Source: Muribaculaceae bacterium (GTDB lineage: Bacteria; Bacteroidota; Bacteroidia; Bacteroidales; Muribaculaceae). From it: a stretch of DNA of 37,934 nucleotides. The translations under genes were made by a program, and so were the position numbers. The stretch lies in assembly GCA_017545095.1 (NCBI GenBank), contig JAFYCU010000242.1:1-37934 (forward strand). Reading direction: 5' to 3'. Positions 1 to 7,919 of the stretch are shown here, in pieces. A model generated the notes under the pieces. The model was not told where the DNA came from. It saw nothing but the letters and a program-made list of their open reading frames with translations, and ran no database searches. Position 1 is the stretch's first letter, and every line of letters starts with the position of its first letter.

Positions 1-102
1 CTTGGTGGCTTTCTTCAGCCCCTTCATCGTCAGGCTACCGCCTCCGTCGTTCAGGGCATTCCACGTAGCACCTGCCCACAATCCAATCATTTCAACGTTC
101 AT
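1..102 (-). CDS. Winged-helix DUF2582-like protein, N-terminal part (cut by window start)
   Basis: The minus strand reads MNVEMIGLWAGATWNAL from an ATG at 100-102 and stays open for 34 codons to the window edge, so only the N-terminus is visible. The start (M-N-x-E-x-I-G), the W-N-A-L-N element and the following L-K-K-A-T-K stretch resemble the short winged helix-turn-helix proteins (DUF2582 type) common in Bacteroidales, whose function is not well established. A short AT-rich leader with TTAATTGATT precedes the start. The assignment rests on memory of the family and on 34 residues only. Confidence 0.6.
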   Translation of the reverse strand, partial: MNVEMIGLWAGATWNALNDGGGSLTMKGLKKATK

Positions 103-278
103 AATCAATTAACCTTTTAATAATAACAATTCGTTCTGAAATTTGATGCAAAGGTACAGCCATTATTTTATTGATATGGTTTTTGCTTCCAAAAAGCTGA
201 CAATTTGCTACTAAATCGTTTGCACTTATTTCATTGCTGACTTGATATGGTGGCATCTTGACCATGCGCTCAAGAATC

Positions 279-310
279 AGAGGGGACACCGCATGAGTGG
301 CATCCCCTCT
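279..310 (-). terminator. Hairpin after the M6 peptidase gene
   Basis: AGAGGGGA at 279-286 pairs perfectly with TCCCCTCT at 303-310, with further CAC/GTG pairing inside. It lies about 40 bp past the stop codon of the metallopeptidase gene. There is no clear T run after it on the minus strand, so it may be a processing hairpin or a weak terminator rather than a classical intrinsic terminator. Confidence 0.45.
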
Positions 311-348
311 GGATGATTGGCATAGCGTGGGCTGTCCACGCCTAAGGG

Positions 349-3027
349 TTACTGGGCAAGAATCACGTTGATCATCCCGTTCACGTCGTCGATGTCCACG
401 TTGCCGTCGCCGGTGATGTCGGCATAGCGGCGGGCTTCGGGATCGGTGAGGGTTTCGAGGATGAGGTTGATGGTGAGGTTCACATCATCGATGTCGACCT
501 TACCGTCGCCGTTCACGTCGCCTGGCACGCGGCCGGTGCCCTGCTCGCCGGTGTAGTAGAGCGTGAAGTTGTCGACATAGCACGGTGCGTTCTTGTTGCC
601 GCCCACCATGGCGATGCGGTAGAGCACAGGCTGGTCGTTGGTGAACGTGAGGTCCCACAGACCCTTCACCGTTTCGCCAGCGGGCACCACCAGCTGCTGG
701 ACACCATCGCGGGTGGGGATGATAGTCCAGCTGTTGCCGTCGTTCACCGAGTAGTAGAGGGCCAGCTTGGCGGCTGCACTCTGCGGGTTGTTGGCGGTGA
801 GCACGGCCAGGTTGGTGGCATAGTAGAGCGGGGTAACCGTTTGGATGGTGCTCGGCAGTGTGAGCGACACCTGACGGCTGCCCTCGTAGTTGGCGATGGT
901 GGCATTGCCCGATTTCCAGGTGGCGATGTCGCCCACAGCCTCGGCACCGTTGGCCAGACTCAGCGGCAGCTTGTCGAAGGTCTCAACCAGACTCGGGTCG
1001 GTGCTGATGGGCGTGCCCGGCTCGCCGGTGTAGTAAATCGCGAAGTTGTCCATGTAGCACTCGGCGTTGCTCGTGATCATGGCCACGCGGTAGTACACGC
1101 CATCGTTGACCGAGGTGCTCACGTCCCATTCGGCGGTGGTGGTGCTGTTGGCACCCACCTGCACCTGCGACACCTGTTTCCAGGTGTTGCCGTCGGCCGA
1201 GGTGTAGAGCACAAACTTGGTGGCCACATTCTTCACATTGGCCACGTCGACGCTCACCTTGTAGGCATCATAGTAGAGCGGGCTGGTGGAGGAGACGGTG
1301 CACGGTGTGGTCATCGCCACCTTGCGCGAGCCGCTGTAGTTGGCAATGGTGGCCTTGTTGAGCACCCAGGTGGCCAGGTCGCCGCGTGCCTCCACGCCGC
1401 TCTCCAAGCCTATGGGCAACTTGTCGAAGGTCTCCACATCGCGTGTGGCCACATAGGTCTGTCCGTTGGGCAGGGCCACGAAGGAAATCACACCGTCCTT
1501 CTCCTGGATGTTCCACATGCAGAAGGGGCTGTTGGTGCCGCTCCAGGCCTTCAGGTTGGGCGAGGTGGTGTTGGTGATTTTGGTCACGTTCTTGGTACCG
1601 GGGAAGGGATCGCTGGGTTCGCCGTAATCCGATTGGGCAGCATAGGCGCGAATCAGTTCATGATAGAGGTGGCTGGGGTTCACGTTCACTTTGTTCGTAG
1701 TCCAGGCCGTGGTGCTCGACGAGTCCACTCGGGTGATAATCATGCCGTGTCCTGGTAGGTACTTGTCCCATTTGGTGGTCTTCTGTCGGTTCTCGAAGGT
1801 GAACAGCTCGTTGCTGGTGGTGCGCATGATGCAGCCGTCCATGGTGCCGTCGATGGCACGCAGGGTGTAGGTGCCCTCCTTGTTGATCACCGTGGGGTTA
1901 CACCATCCCAGCGACCAGCGCTCAAAGAGCGTGTAGGCCGACGGCGTGCGGGCCACGTTGTTGGCCGCGCCGTCGTCCATGATGTCCCATTCACGCAGGG
2001 GATAGCTCATGCCGCCGCTGCTCGTGCCGTCGGCATCGTAGTGGTCCATGAGTCCCAGCACGTGGCTGAACTCGTGGCACATCACACCAATGCCCTGTGT
2101 CTCAAGGCTCGACGGGGTGTCCTGGAAGCCGTAAATCTCGGTGCAGCAGGCGTAGTCGTAGGGCTTCATGCCGTCGAGGCGGGTGAGGAGCGACTGCAGG
2201 TAGAACGAATACTTGTGCGGCCACAGCAGGTCTTCGTTGTTGCTCTCGTAGCACGAGGCCGGGCCGGCTCCGATGAAGAACACCAGGTCGATTGTGCCGT
2301 CGTCGTCGCCGTCATAGAGCGTGAAATCCACCTGGCTGTCGATAGCCTTCAGGGCCGACATGAAAATCGACGGGCTGTTGGAGGCCTGGTGATGGTCGGT
2401 GCTCTTGTAGCTCACCTTGACGGGACCTACCACGTCGAACTTCGGGTCGAACAGTCCGCCCGACTGGTCGTAGTAGTAGTCGCGCACGCTGCCCGTGCAG
2501 TTCACGCGCTTGCCGTTCATCGTGTAGCCCGTGTAGTTGCGGTCGTTCACCATGTGGTTGTAGAACTCCTGCGGATTGCTCATCTCAAAGCTCAGGTCGG
2601 TGTACTCGACGAGCACAATCAGTCCGCGGAATCGGTTGTAGTTGAAGTGTCCGGCTCGCTGCGGGTGGGCTTTGCGTCGGGTGTCTTGTGCGGCAGCCAT
2701 GCGCTGGCGGTCGATCAAGCGCTTGTCGATGGCCGAGATGAGCTGCTGCTCCACGGCACTGCGCTCGCCAAGGTTGTTGGCCCGAATGCCGGTGCCCACC
2801 AGGCGGCCGTTCACCTGGTTCACATATTCCCACTGCCCTTGCGCGTTGCGTTGCACGGTGTAGCCGTCGGCTGTGGTGTAGTAGTTGTAGAACTCATCGC
2901 CGTGCAGGCGCACGTCGAGCTGGCCTTTGACCGGGCCGCGCAGGCTTGCGGGCTTGGGAATGGCGGGGTTGGCCATCACGCTCAGTCCCAGAAGGCTCAA
3001 GGCACACATAAGAAATAATTTCTTCAT
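349..3027 (-). CDS. Secreted M6 family metallopeptidase with tandem beta domains and dockerin-like tail
   Basis: An 892-aa exported protein. Residues 1-19 are a signal peptide (MKKLFLMCALSLLGLSVMA). The catalytic domain carries the zinc motif H318-E-F-S-H322 followed by VLGLMDHYD, as in M6/InhA-like peptidases, which cleave extracellular proteins. Residues about 531-670 and 681-830 are two copies of one beta-rich domain, each starting VETFDKLP and ending in YYTGE. Residues about 836-892 are two EF-hand-like loops (DVNGDGKVDIDDVN and DITGDGNVDIDDVN), a dockerin type I-like pair. It is transcribed divergently from engB with its own promoter at 3089-3119. The family is confident; its substrate is unknown. 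No cohesin domain is visible in this window. Confidence 0.9.
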   Translation of the reverse strand: MKKLFLMCALSLLGLSVMANPAIPKPASLRGPVKGQLDVRLHGDEFYNYYTTADGYTVQRNAQGQWEYVNQVNGRLVGTGIRANNLGERSAVEQQLISAIDKRLIDRQRMAAAQDTRRKAHPQRAGHFNYNRFRGLIVLVEYTDLSFEMSNPQEFYNHMVNDRNYTGYTMNGKRVNCTGSVRDYYYDQSGGLFDPKFDVVGPVKVSYKSTDHHQASNSPSIFMSALKAIDSQVDFTLYDGDDDGTIDLVFFIGAGPASCYESNNEDLLWPHKYSFYLQSLLTRLDGMKPYDYACCTEIYGFQDTPSSLETQGIGVMCHEFSHVLGLMDHYDADGTSSGGMSYPLREWDIMDDGAANNVARTPSAYTLFERWSLGWCNPTVINKEGTYTLRAIDGTMDGCIMRTTSNELFTFENRQKTTKWDKYLPGHGMIITRVDSSSTTAWTTNKVNVNPSHLYHELIRAYAAQSDYGEPSDPFPGTKNVTKITNTTSPNLKAWSGTNSPFCMWNIQEKDGVISFVALPNGQTYVATRDVETFDKLPIGLESGVEARGDLATWVLNKATIANYSGSRKVAMTTPCTVSSTSPLYYDAYKVSVDVANVKNVATKFVLYTSADGNTWKQVSQVQVGANSTTTAEWDVSTSVNDGVYYRVAMITSNAECYMDNFAIYYTGEPGTPISTDPSLVETFDKLPLSLANGAEAVGDIATWKSGNATIANYEGSRQVSLTLPSTIQTVTPLYYATNLAVLTANNPQSAAAKLALYYSVNDGNSWTIIPTRDGVQQLVVPAGETVKGLWDLTFTNDQPVLYRIAMVGGNKNAPCYVDNFTLYYTGEQGTGRVPGDVNGDGKVDIDDVNLTINLILETLTDPEARRYADITGDGNVDIDDVNGMINVILAQ

Positions 3028-3088
3028 GTCGTGAATCTTTGAAGGTAAATATTAAGCGGTATTTTTCAATTCGAAATCAAAAACGCGA

Positions 3089-3119
3089 CAAATTTAATGC
3101 ATTATTTTGATACGGCAAA
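3089..3119 (-). promoter_or_regulatory. Promoter of the M6 peptidase gene
   Basis: On the minus strand TTTG (3116-3119) is followed after 19 bp by TAAATTTG (3089-3096), a match to the Bacteroidetes -33/-7 consensus TTTG / TAnnTTTG. It lies about 60 bp upstream of the ATG at 3027. Identified by pattern only. Confidence 0.6.
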
Positions 3120-3187
3120 ATTTAATTCGAAAATATAAGTGGCAAACGCTTGTTTTCGGCGAAAAGGTGCGACTTGGCGCAGCCAAA

Positions 3188-3219
3188 TTTGCGTGGGTGA
3201 TGCCTTTTTCGTAATTTTG
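3188..3219 (+). promoter_or_regulatory. Promoter of engB
   Basis: TTTG at 3188-3191, a 20-bp spacer and TAATTTTG at 3212-3219 match the Bacteroidetes promoter pattern. The predicted transcript starts just before the ATG at 3244, which supports that start over the longer upstream reading frame. Confidence 0.65.
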
Positions 3220-3243
3220 CAGTCCAAAATTTGTTTCACAGCT

Positions 3244-3852
3244 ATGATAATCAAAACAGCCGAATTTGTGATCAGCAACAGCGACTGGCACAAGTGCCCC
3301 GACAGCAACCTGCCCGAATATGCCTTCATTGGGCGAAGCAATGTGGGCAAGTCGTCGCTCATCAACATGCTCACGCAGCGCAAAGCACTTGCCAAGACCT
3401 CGCAGACACCGGGCAAGACGCTGCTCATCAACCACTTCCTCATCAATGGCGAGTGGTACATCGTGGATCTGCCGGGATATGGCTTTGCCAAGCGCAGCAA
3501 AGAAAGCCGCGAGCAGCTCGAGCGCATCATCAGGGGATATATCATGGGTCGCCAGCAGATGACCAACCTCTTCGTGCTCATCGACAGCCGGCTCAAGCCG
3601 CAACGCATCGACCTTGAGTTCATGCAGTGGCTCGGCGAGAACGGCGTGCCCTTCAGCATCGTGTTCACCAAGCTCGACAAGCTCGGGCGCGTGGCTGGCG
3701 TCACAGCCATTGACAACTACAAGCAGGAGCTGCTGAAGACCTGGGAAGAGCTGCCGCCGATGTTTGCCACCTCGAGCGAGGATGGGCGCGGGCGCGACGA
3801 CGTGCTCAACTACATCGACAGCATCAACAAATCGCTCGCCGACCAGCAGTGA
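3244..3852 (+). CDS. engB: Ribosome biogenesis GTP-binding protein EngB (YsxC/YihA)
   Basis: A 202-aa TRAFAC-class GTPase that assists assembly of the large ribosomal subunit. Visible motifs: the P-loop G30-RSNVGKSS, the G3 element DLPGYG (75-80), the G4 element TKLD (142-145) and a C-terminal SSEDGRGRD (G5 region). The size is normal for the family. The frame stays open 35 codons further upstream to 3139, but the promoter at 3188-3219 overlaps that stretch and the family start fits MIIKTAEFV, so the ATG at 3244 is chosen. It is divergent from the M6 peptidase gene. Confidence 0.95.
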   Translation: MIIKTAEFVISNSDWHKCPDSNLPEYAFIGRSNVGKSSLINMLTQRKALAKTSQTPGKTLLINHFLINGEWYIVDLPGYGFAKRSKESREQLERIIRGYIMGRQQMTNLFVLIDSRLKPQRIDLEFMQWLGENGVPFSIVFTKLDKLGRVAGVTAIDNYKQELLKTWEELPPMFATSSEDGRGRDDVLNYIDSINKSLADQQ

Positions 3853-3875
3853 TGCAATTTTAACGCCCCATGTGC

Positions 3876-3899
3876 GTTATATAATATGGTATATATAAC
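3876..3899. repeat. 8-bp perfect inverted repeat between engB and the next gene
   Basis: GTTATATA (3876-3883) and TATATAAC (3892-3899) are exact reverse complements around an 8-bp AT-rich loop, 13 bp before the ATG at 3912. It could be an operator, a leader hairpin or chance in AT-rich DNA. Confidence 0.35.
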
Positions 3900-3911
3900 A
3901 CACTGAAGCCG

Positions 3912-5288
3912 ATGAAGATATTCAATCGCATAGCCCTGCTCGCCATGCTGGCCCTGCCAGCCATGGCCGTGGCGCAGGTGGCCTTCACGGGCAACGACCG
4001 TGAAGTGATGACCGTGACGCCCGATGCCAGCACAGGGCTCAAGCACATCTATGTGCTCCACAACACCCAAGGGGTGGGCATGACCTACACGGCCACCACC
4101 ATGAACCCCGTCACCTGGTTCACCTATGGCGAAGGGGGTGGGGGATATGCACAGGAAATTCTTGATGTGATCGACGACCGCTCCAACCCCTATGTGAGCA
4201 GCATCGCCGAGGTAACGCCCAACTGCGGATATATCATCGAGGAAGGCACCACGCGTACCTATATCTGGGTCACCGACTACTCGAAGTTCCCGCTCTCGCT
4301 CGCCACCATCGAAGCCGAGGCCGATGGCGACTGCTCCACCGTAACCCTGCACGTGGAGGGGTCGGGTGCCGACATCCCGTTCTACACCATCACCGGGGCG
4401 CGCCGCACCCTCTCGCGTGAGCTCAAGCTCAGCTACAACAACCTGGAATATGAGGACTCGGTGGGATTTGGCGACCCGCAGCTCGTCACCGACCTGATCG
4501 AGGGCTACAAGCCCACCATCGTGATGCCCGCGCCGCTCTGCGACACCGAGTTCGCACTCGGCGGCGACCGATTCATGGAGTTCTGGGGCGAGGACCAAAC
4601 CATTGTGAGCGACCTGTATCAAACGCGTGCCGTGGAGGTGCACTCCATTGCCGTGCAGGAGCAGCGCGACAACAACAACGAGAAGAAAAACACCTCTGGC
4701 GAGCTTGGTGGCTCGGCACCCTGTCACATCACCTTCACAAGCTTCTGCTCCGAAGCCGTGGTGCACAAGGAGTGGCAGATGGCTACCGACCCCGATTTCA
4801 ACAACATCGTTCTGAGGCTCAACCAGGACGAGGTGGAAGAAACCTTCACACAGGCCGGCACCTACTATTGGCGCTTCATCGGCTCCAACGACGACGGCTC
4901 GTGCGAAAGCGAGGGCGATGTACACACCGTCAACATCGGCGAGAGCGAAATCGCTTGCCCCAACGTGTTCACTCCCGGCACCACCGAGGGCATCAACGAC
5001 GAGTGGAAGGTGTCCTACAAGTCGATTGTCGATTTCCAATGCGTGATTTTCAACCGCTGGGGAAACAAAATCATCGAGTTCAACGACCCCGGTCAGGGTT
5101 GGGACGGCACCTATCGCGGCAAACTCGTGCCCGCAGGCGTGTATTACTATGTGATCAAAGCCGTGGGCAGCGACGGACGCAAGTATAACCTCACCGGTGA
5201 CATCAACATCATTCGCTACAAGCGCGTGGCCACCGGTGGCGGCGACGACTCCGGCACCATTGTGGACCCCGATCCCGGCACCGAGTAG
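3912..5288 (+). CDS. Secreted protein with type IX secretion type B (gliding-motility) C-terminal domain
   Basis: A 458-aa protein with a signal peptide (MKIFNRIALLAMLALPAMAVAQ) and a C-terminal domain from about residue 352 with the hallmarks of the type B sorting domain: C-P-N-V-F-T-P-G, then FNRWGNKI, the segment GWDGTYRGKLVPAGVYYYVI and a final D-I-N-I-I-R. Such domains direct export and surface attachment through the type IX secretion system in Bacteroidetes. The middle (about 30-340) contains beta-rich PKD/Ig-like stretches such as AGTYYWRFIGSNDDG. A Thr/Gly/Asp-rich tail follows the domain. The specific role is unknown. Confidence 0.85.
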   Translation: MKIFNRIALLAMLALPAMAVAQVAFTGNDREVMTVTPDASTGLKHIYVLHNTQGVGMTYTATTMNPVTWFTYGEGGGGYAQEILDVIDDRSNPYVSSIAEVTPNCGYIIEEGTTRTYIWVTDYSKFPLSLATIEAEADGDCSTVTLHVEGSGADIPFYTITGARRTLSRELKLSYNNLEYEDSVGFGDPQLVTDLIEGYKPTIVMPAPLCDTEFALGGDRFMEFWGEDQTIVSDLYQTRAVEVHSIAVQEQRDNNNEKKNTSGELGGSAPCHITFTSFCSEAVVHKEWQMATDPDFNNIVLRLNQDEVEETFTQAGTYYWRFIGSNDDGSCESEGDVHTVNIGESEIACPNVFTPGTTEGINDEWKVSYKSIVDFQCVIFNRWGNKIIEFNDPGQGWDGTYRGKLVPAGVYYYVIKAVGSDGRKYNLTGDINIIRYKRVATGGGDDSGTIVDPDPGTE

Positions 5289-5298
5289 GGTCAAAAAG

Positions 5299-5520
5299 AA
5301 ACAAGTAGAAAGTAGAGCCACACCCTGGTGCGGCTGATGACCGAAGATGCCTCCCCAAACCCCGTGGAGCCTCCCCAAACCCCTATAGGAGGGGCTTACA
5401 AAAGAACCAAGAACCGAGAACCAAGAACCAAGAGAAAGCCCCCTAAATCCCCCTAGGGGGACTTGCCGTTGAGGCAGAATCACATCACCCTCCTAAGGAG
5501 GGGTTAAGGGAGGCCACGAG
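5299..5520. repeat. Cluster of dispersed intergenic repeats
   Basis: This 300-bp gap between two plus-strand genes holds no gene but several repeat modules found elsewhere in the window. They are a GTAGAGCC..CCTGGTGCGGCTGATG palindrome (5312-5340; also near 21314 and 32151), a GCCTCCCCAAACCCC module (5349-5395; also near 21271 and 32002), an AAGAACC run (5402-5432), and CCCCCTAAATCCCCC with the palindrome CCCCCTAGGGGG at 5449-5460 (also near 23305, inverted). The gap ends with a low-complexity TTGTGCATTGTACATTG stretch before the next gene. Confidence 0.75.
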
Positions 5521-5589
5521 ACTCATCCCGCATTACTTACCCATTATCCATTTTAAATTGATTGTGCATTGTACATTGAAAAAAAGCCC

Positions 5590-6561
5590 ATGACTCATCT
5601 CAATACCATACTCCTTGCGGCAGCCCTGTCGCTGACCGCTGTCGCCGGGCAGGCACAGCTTAAGCCCGAACTCCAGTACGGCCTCAACCGCACCGCCGCC
5701 GACGCGCCCATCACGGTCACCATTCCCGATGTGCCCGCCAGCATAACCTTTGCAGGCAAGAAATTCAGCTTCGACCGCGTGGACATGGCCGAGCGCCTCG
5801 ACCGCGAGCTCACCGCCATCGTCTATGGCCAGACCAGTATGCTCCTGTGCCTGAAACGTGCCAACCGCTACTTCGGTCCGCTCGAGAAAATACTCCGCGA
5901 CCAGGGCGTGCCCACCGATTTCCTCTATCTGGCCTGCACCGAGAGTGTGCTCGACCCGCTCGCCGTGTCCACCGCCAAAGCCGTCGGCATGTGGCAGCTG
6001 CTGGCCGAGACGGCGCGGCAGTACGGACTCGAGGTCAACGACGACGTTGACGAGCGCTACGACCCCGAGCGCAGCGCCGTGGCTGCTTGCAAATATCTCA
6101 AGGCAGCCTACAGCAAATATGGCGACTGGGCCACCGCTGCTGCCAGCTACAACGCCGGCATGGGGCGCATCTCCAGCGAACTGTCGAAACAGGGGCAGCA
6201 GTCGTCGCTCGACCTCTACCTCAACCAGGAAACCACGCGCTACGTCTATCGCATCCTGGCCTACAAACTCATCATGGAAAACCCCAAGCAGTACGGCTAC
6301 CGCCTGCACCGCCAGCAGCTCTACCAGCCGCAGCGCTACACCGAGGTGGAAGTCACCACATCGGTGGCCAGCTGGGTGGACTGGGCGCAGGGGCACGGCA
6401 TCACCTACGCACAGCTGCGCGAGGCCAACCCCTGGATACGCAACACCAAGCTCACCAACACCAGCGGCCGCACCTACCGCGTGCGCATCCCCAGCCGCGA
6501 CGACCTCTACCGCAGCTCGCGTCGCACCATCGTCTACAACCCCAAATGGGTGGTTGACTGA
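5590..6561 (+). CDS. Lytic transglycosylase (SLT / GH23 fold)
   Basis: A 323-aa exported murein hydrolase that would cleave the MurNAc-GlcNAc bond of peptidoglycan with formation of 1,6-anhydroMurNAc. Signal peptide at 1-23 (MTHLNTILLAAALSLTAVAG). The SLT domain has the family pattern: catalytic E118 in CTESVLDPLAVS, then AVGMWQL, the D-E-R-x-D-P motif, and AASYNAGMGRI. The C-terminus (about 255-323) has a weak LysM-like look (ITYAQLREANPWIR). An in-frame start seven codons upstream is possible, but the chosen ATG begins a typical signal peptide. Confidence 0.88.
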   Translation: MTHLNTILLAAALSLTAVAGQAQLKPELQYGLNRTAADAPITVTIPDVPASITFAGKKFSFDRVDMAERLDRELTAIVYGQTSMLLCLKRANRYFGPLEKILRDQGVPTDFLYLACTESVLDPLAVSTAKAVGMWQLLAETARQYGLEVNDDVDERYDPERSAVAACKYLKAAYSKYGDWATAAASYNAGMGRISSELSKQGQQSSLDLYLNQETTRYVYRILAYKLIMENPKQYGYRLHRQQLYQPQRYTEVEVTTSVASWVDWAQGHGITYAQLREANPWIRNTKLTNTSGRTYRVRIPSRDDLYRSSRRTIVYNPKWVVD

Positions 6562-6865
6562 GGTCTGCTCTATGGCGATTATGCATAGCGTGCGATTGAA
6601 ACAAAAAACACATATTTGTTGTTTGGAGATGAGTTGTAACGGTTGTGACGGTTTGCTCGCCAGGTTCATTTATTCTTTGCAGTTTTTCATTGAGGATTGG
6701 AAACAAATCATTAACTTAGTGCCGTGGATTGGAATTGGCATCCATAGAAATTAGTGGTGTTTTTTCTTGCAAAGGTGCTGATTTCTATCGCGTATATGGA
6801 GCTTATAGCCTAATACTCGGTTGATTGATATTGAAAATTCCACTCTTTGTCATGTACTAAAATCT
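6562..6865. other. Gene-free gap
   Basis: AT-rich 304-bp spacer between the transglycosylase and permease genes. No convincing ORF, RNA gene, strong hairpin or consensus promoter was found in it. Confidence 0.5.
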
Positions 6866-7537
6866 ATGATAGTAAAAGAAATCTCTTTATGGGGCTCAAT
6901 CATTGTGGCGTGTTTAGTGGTTGTAGCTACAATAGCGCTTGCCTTCATCGACAGGCAGATGCTGCGACGAATGTTGGTGATATTTGGAGCGACGGTGGCG
7001 CAGATGGCAGTTGTGGTTGCCGTTGTGTGGCTGGTTTATCAAACGTATGCTTGGTGGGCCTATCTGTTATGGTATCTGCTGGTAGTGCTTTTGTCGATCT
7101 GCTGGTGCCTGTATCCATTTCAAGCCATGTGGAAAAAGATGCTGGTGCCTGTTGCTGTTTCGATGCTGGTGGGCAGCATAGTGGTGGCAGGCAGTGCGAT
7201 GCTGTGTCTGCCGACAAGTGTTTTTTTGACAGTCTATTCGGTGCTGATGGCTTGCCTAACGGCTTCGATGCTCCAGACCATGCAGAACTACCAGCGCGCC
7301 ATGCGCGAAGAGCCCGGAGAGAGAAAGTCTTGGCGTGAGAGCATAATGCCTCAAGTAAGGTCGATGGCTCAGCCCCTGGTAATGGTCATGCCTATGTTGT
7401 ATGCCGGTATGCTGCTGGGAGGCCTTTCGCCCCTTACCAGCTTGGCTGTCGTTTTACTGATGGTAGCAACCACCTATGTTGCCAACATTTTGGCAGGCAT
7501 GATAGCACTGCTGATGCTTAACAAAAAATATCGCTGA
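6866..7537 (+). CDS. FetB/YbbM-like (UPF0014) ABC permease
   Basis: A 223-aa integral membrane protein with about seven hydrophobic segments. The conserved cytoplasmic section ERKSWRESIMPQVRSMAQPL followed by a P-M-L-Y-A-G-M-L-L-G-G-L-S-P-L segment matches the layout of FetB-type permeases (in E. coli FetAB, implicated in iron export). The partner ATPase (FetA) is not adjacent, so either it lies elsewhere or the identification is wrong. The frame opens further upstream only from a TTG, so the ATG at 6866 is used. The gene is less GC-rich than its neighbours. Confidence 0.6.
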   Translation: MIVKEISLWGSIIVACLVVVATIALAFIDRQMLRRMLVIFGATVAQMAVVVAVVWLVYQTYAWWAYLLWYLLVVLLSICWCLYPFQAMWKKMLVPVAVSMLVGSIVVAGSAMLCLPTSVFLTVYSVLMACLTASMLQTMQNYQRAMREEPGERKSWRESIMPQVRSMAQPLVMVMPMLYAGMLLGGLSPLTSLAVVLLMVATTYVANILAGMIALLMLNKKYR

Positions 7538-7733
7538 ATAGTTGCCAAAAGAACGATTTGGTGTTAAACTAACGTGATGAATTAATGTGGTTGGACTATC
7601 CGACTTTTCCATTTAAAGTGGACTCAAGATTAGCTTGTAATTCGCCAAATTGGCGCAATTCGCATTGATAACCTCACACTGAATGTGCTCTGGGGGCGTT
7701 TGATTGTCGTCATGGTTGTTGAATCCTGCACAC

Positions 7734-7767
7734 AAAAAAACGAGGACGGGTCACACGCCCATCCTCG
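7734..7767 (-). terminator. Intrinsic terminator
   Basis: On the minus strand the stem CGAGGATGGG / CCCGTCCTCG (one mismatch) closes a short loop and is followed immediately by seven T residues, a classical rho-independent terminator. It ends the minus-strand unit of the hydrolase gene and the small ORF at 7779-7892. Confidence 0.85.
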
Positions 7768-7778
7768 TGATATTGATG

Positions 7779-7892
7779 TCAAAAAGGCTTCATTTCTTGG
7801 TCAGCGTGCCTGTGAGCACACTGTGCCCAGCCATGACTTGCTGCAAACAACAATATAATGCCGATGCCGGCGGCCAGTATTGCTTTTTTCAT
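7779..7892 (-). CDS. Small putative secreted peptide (37 aa)
   Basis: An ATG at 7892 opens a 37-codon frame whose first 24 residues form a convincing signal peptide (MKKAILAAGIGIILLFAASH, then GWAQ) with a likely cleavage before CAHRHADQEMKPF. It starts 27 bp after the hydrolase stop and ends about 10 bp before an intrinsic terminator, so it would be the last cistron of that unit. The mature part is only about 13 residues. No family recognised. Confidence 0.45.
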   Translation of the reverse strand: MKKAILAAGIGIILLFAASHGWAQCAHRHADQEMKPF

Positions 7893-7919
7893 GGTGATTA
7901 TGAGGTAGGGGGCTGTCGA

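Noticed and set aside
841..3018. Long plus-strand frames across the M6 peptidase
   Set aside because: They are antisense to a gene with clear catalytic motif and signal peptide, and have no recognisable features.
3139..3243. N-terminal extension of engB
   Set aside because: The consensus promoter at 3188-3219 overlaps it, and the extension is not part of the family.
3810..5483. A 557-codon open frame on the minus strand
   Set aside because: It is antisense to the type-B-sorted protein and engB end, with no motif, signal or promoter; composition is that of a shadow frame.
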